Positions 19,826 through 22,279 of a DNA stretch of 22,279 nucleotides are shown here, in pieces (position 1 is the first letter of the stretch; every line of letters begins with the position of its first letter). The notes under the pieces were generated by a model. The model saw nothing but the letters and a program-made list of their open reading frames with translations. It made no database searches and was not told the origin of the DNA. The translations under genes and the position numbers were made by a program. Origin of the DNA: a virus; IMG/VR virus record IMGVR_UViG_3300030329_002386, positions 1 to 22,279 of that record, one strand, 5' to 3'.

Positions 19826-21418
19826 TTAATATGTTGTGACTGTTAACTTTGCTTCACATTTTTGCTGAGGAGTATTAGCTAAAACTTGCCTCAATGAATT
19901 TGTTTTACCTGTAGTTGTGGGGTCTAATTTTCCACTAAATGCAGAAGTATGCAAGCAGCTAACTACAAAATGCGCATTGGGCTTTTCTGGCAAAGTCCAA
20001 TTATGTGCGCCCGTCTCGTAGTTAATCTTACCAACTACCTTATCATTAGCCCAAATCAAATTTCCATATCCATCATCTCTTATGAATATACTTTTGTATG
20101 ATGAGCTGTTTGTAATTGGGTCATATGTAAGTTCAGGCTCAAGTCTTGAGTCGATTGCTGGCGATATACTTCCTGCTGCTGGTATTCTACCAGTCCCAAA
20201 GAACTCTGCTGTTCCACTGCTTCCTGCACCGAGCTCTATTGCTGATGTTGATAAATATGAACCGCTCCTAAATACCATATCCCCACCCTCTAATGTTACA
20301 TGAACTTTCTTTTCAAATAGATTCCCTGATGTGTAGTACTGAGCATCTAGCGCAGCTTGTATTTTAGATACAATCCCATTAGAGCCTCCAAATCTAGTGT
20401 TACTTGAATCTGTAGTAAATGAAAGGTTATCAAAAGTTGTCCCTCCGTCTACTTTTATATCAAATTCATAAGCAGTTGATGCTGTAAGTCCTGACTCTGA
20501 ATTTGAATTAATATCTGACAATCCAAGTGATTGGCTGCCTTGTGTAAAGAATTGAACTGCAACTGAGCCAGGTATAATTCCCTTAAACCCTTCATCATTA
20601 CCAACTCTACCCTTAGTGAAAAAATTATTACTCTTCCATCTACCCATATCATCTGTTTGGCAGGTTGAATATTTTGTAGGATGATGCATCTCATTATGAA
20701 ATGATATATTCACTGCTGTTCCATCTGCATGAGTAGCTGCTGTAGTTCCAAACATACCTCTCTTTACAGTCAATGTTGAATTTGCTAAATCTGCGCCAGT
20801 TCCAACGTCAGTAACCTCTAAATACTCACTTTCAATTTTTATTATATCTCCAGGGAAAAAATAAGTGTTGATTCCAGCAGCCTCTACATATAAAGTTGTA
20901 GCTGTTGCGCCTGAAGCAAAGTCCCCTGATGTAGCTGTGTCTACATTAGCGGCAGTATCTACTATCTCTGCCCCACTAGCAATATCTGCTGGATTTAAAG
21001 ATGTTACGGCAGTTCCATCATACTCCCCTACAGCATCTCCAACTATTGCTCTAGTCGTTGGTAGTTGTATTTCCTCTCCTGGATTCAATAAATACTTTAC
21101 ATATCTTATACCAGAAGCATCAGTATCAACCGTACCTTCTGCCGTATATGAGTTGTATGCAAATAGCGCTATTGCACTTACATCCCCATCATTACTCACC
21201 TTAACAGCATTAATTGCACCTGTCTTTGAAGCTGTTGCGCTACCTGAAAGGCTTAAATCAAGTAACAAATCTGGAGTATCTGCACTATATGTAACCGATT
21301 TTGTTTTTATGTCTACTGGCGTTGCAAATTTATTCTTACCTTTGGATGCGCTGCTTAATCTATTTTGCCCTGCTAGTGTTCGAGCACTTGGAGAGCTACC
21401 ATAATCTCCTAATCCCAT
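19826..21418 (-). CDS. Virion structural protein (head or neck decoration)
   Basis: 530 residues from ATG 21418, AAAGGAG upstream. It is Ser/Thr/Ala/Gly-rich and beta-rich, with a flexible N-terminus (MGLGDYGSSPSARTLAGQNR), a module near 189-202 (PGDIIKIESEYLEV, followed by VKRGMFGTTAATH) that recurs in virion structural proteins, and a globular C-terminus with conserved-looking aromatic and acidic residues. Upstream of the connector gene, head-associated genes are expected. It could be a decoration, head-fibre or capsid-accessory protein. It does not resemble an HK97-type capsid. Confidence 0.6.
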   Translation of the reverse strand: MGLGDYGSSPSARTLAGQNRLSSASKGKNKFATPVDIKTKSVTYSADTPDLLLDLSLSGSATASKTGAINAVKVSNDGDVSAIALFAYNSYTAEGTVDTDASGIRYVKYLLNPGEEIQLPTTRAIVGDAVGEYDGTAVTSLNPADIASGAEIVDTAANVDTATSGDFASGATATTLYVEAAGINTYFFPGDIIKIESEYLEVTDVGTGADLANSTLTVKRGMFGTTAATHADGTAVNISFHNEMHHPTKYSTCQTDDMGRWKSNNFFTKGRVGNDEGFKGIIPGSVAVQFFTQGSQSLGLSDINSNSESGLTASTAYEFDIKVDGGTTFDNLSFTTDSSNTRFGGSNGIVSKIQAALDAQYYTSGNLFEKKVHVTLEGGDMVFRSGSYLSTSAIELGAGSSGTAEFFGTGRIPAAGSISPAIDSRLEPELTYDPITNSSSYKSIFIRDDGYGNLIWANDKVVGKINYETGAHNWTLPEKPNAHFVVSCLHTSAFSGKLDPTTTGKTNSLRQVLANTPQQKCEAKLTVTTY

Positions 21419-21428
21419 TGTTACTCCT

Positions 21429-22211
21429 TTATGTTAAATGATATTTTACTTTAATGTTTATTGTATAGTCAGAATTAACACTATCTGACTTGAAAAATGC
21501 TAAAATTACTTTCCCTGCTGCTACTGATGCGCTATCTACTGTAAAACTAGACAAGTATGGTTGTTCGCTTCCTGCATTAGTGACATCGCTGTTGTGCGCT
21601 AATAAAGTTCCGTTAGTTAAACACGCTGTTGCACCGCTTGTAAAATCATAACTAAATAAGTGCATACGTGTCGTATCTCCAGTTGCTGTATCTGCACCTT
21701 CTATACCTGTTACGCCATCTATTGATATTGCATCTGTTACATACCAAAGGCATGATACTATGTCACTTGCTCTAGTTGCATTACCTTCAGAAGTCGTGAA
21801 TGTAGTTGCAGGGTCTGTTCCAGTACCAAATGCAGGTGGATATGATGCGTCAGATGAGCTATATTGATTTCCAAATGGTAAAGCATGATGTGTATCATCA
21901 ACAAAAGAATTTGCCCTTCCAATGCCAAAATAAGCATATTGAGTGTTTACATAATTCCCAAGAGCGGAAACCTTACTATTTGTTGAATCAACTACAAGCA
22001 AATCTGTACCACTTACATCCTCTACTTTAAATGTAGATGTTGTATTTACTGTAGGTTGAATGTTTGTTGCTCTCTCGCCTATTGATAAAGATGAAGATGT
22101 TCCCTCCCCATCTTTTATAGTCTTAGCTGAAGCAACAATGCCGCTATTTGAATTATCTACTTGCAATAAATCTTTATAGCTACTTGCCAATGTTTTATTC
22201 GTTAAACTCAT
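21429..22211 (-). CDS. Virion structural protein, tail- or head-fibre-like start
   Basis: 260 residues from ATG 22211, AGGAG upstream, sharing a base with the stop of the gene before it (TAATG). The first 60 residues (NKTLASSYKDLLQVDNSNSG, VKDGEGTSSSLSIGERATNI in outline, then STFKVEDVSGTDLLVVDS) follow a pattern seen at the start of fibre and appendage proteins of marine phages, a beta-rich stalk. The rest (about 100-260) is a beta-rich domain ending SDYTINIKVKYHLT. Probably a virion surface protein. Confidence 0.6.
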   Translation of the reverse strand: MSLTNKTLASSYKDLLQVDNSNSGIVASAKTIKDGEGTSSSLSIGERATNIQPTVNTTSTFKVEDVSGTDLLVVDSTNSKVSALGNYVNTQYAYFGIGRANSFVDDTHHALPFGNQYSSSDASYPPAFGTGTDPATTFTTSEGNATRASDIVSCLWYVTDAISIDGVTGIEGADTATGDTTRMHLFSYDFTSGATACLTNGTLLAHNSDVTNAGSEQPYLSSFTVDSASVAAGKVILAFFKSDSVNSDYTINIKVKYHLT

Positions 22212-22279
22212 TACTCTCCTGTTGTGATGGTTGAGGGCAATGCGATTGCCTTAACTATGATTGGTGGATAGTGCGTACC
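22211..22279 (-). CDS. 3' end of an unidentified virion gene (partial)
   Basis: Reading leftward from the right edge, the minus strand is open for 22 codons to a TAA at 22211-22213, ending ...YPPIIVKAIALPSTITTGE. The stop shares its last base with the next ATG and the gene's last codons contain that gene's AGGAG, as at other junctions of this operon. The start lies outside the window. By position it should be a head gene; the fragment is too short to identify. Confidence 0.45.
   Translation of the reverse strand, partial: GTHYPPIIVKAIALPSTITTGE

Overview
This window is a piece of the genome of an AT-rich tailed phage with a long tail (siphovirus-like), either a free virus or a prophage; no integrase, attachment site or bacterial gene is visible. 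About the first 6.4 kb is a plus-strand early/replication-type module of small, tightly packed and often overlapping genes. The remaining ~16 kb is a minus-strand virion module read from right to left. The two modules converge and overlap by 37 bp near 6330-6366. Nearly every gene has a clear AAGGAG-type ribosome binding site, and many start/stop pairs are ATGA, GTGA or TAATG, so translation is strongly coupled.

Early module (1-6366, plus): the end of an unidentified gene; a 28-residue membrane peptide; three small unknown genes; a ~450-bp gene-free stretch (910-1361) with phased direct repeats and nested hairpins; a Cro/XRE-type helix-turn-helix regulator; a RecB/Cas4-like PD-(D/E)XK nuclease that appears split into two genes by an unrelated small ORF; an AbrB-like peptide; a protein ending in an SSB-like tail; a putative replication-accessory protein; two structured intergenic RNAs; zinc-ribbon proteins; a DUF1599 protein; and two more PD-(D/E)XK nucleases of resolvase type. 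No polymerase, helicase or terminase lies in the window.

Virion module (22279-6330, minus, in order of transcription): the end of an unidentified gene; two virion structural proteins; a 27-residue AT-hook-like peptide; a head-tail connector-like protein; a tail-terminator-like protein; a small unknown; the major tail tube protein; the tail assembly chaperone pair G/GT with a likely -1 frameshift; the tape measure protein (838 aa, about 125 nm of tail by the usual ~1.5 angstrom per residue); a 1455-aa tail-tip/hub protein; a 150-aa tail accessory protein; and two paralogous distal tail proteins.

The most unusual content is at the tail tip. The 1455-aa hub ends in three regularly spaced GCTDPxAxNYN-type repeats, an Ig-like stretch and a type I dockerin with both calcium loops. 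One of the two paralogous distal tail proteins has a CenC-like carbohydrate-binding module inserted in it. GCTD repeats next to dockerins are typical of secreted proteins of marine bacteria of the FCB group (Marinimicrobia/SAR406, Bacteroidota), so I infer a marine host of that kind and a tail that borrows host surface or polysaccharide-binding modules. The host assignment is an inference.
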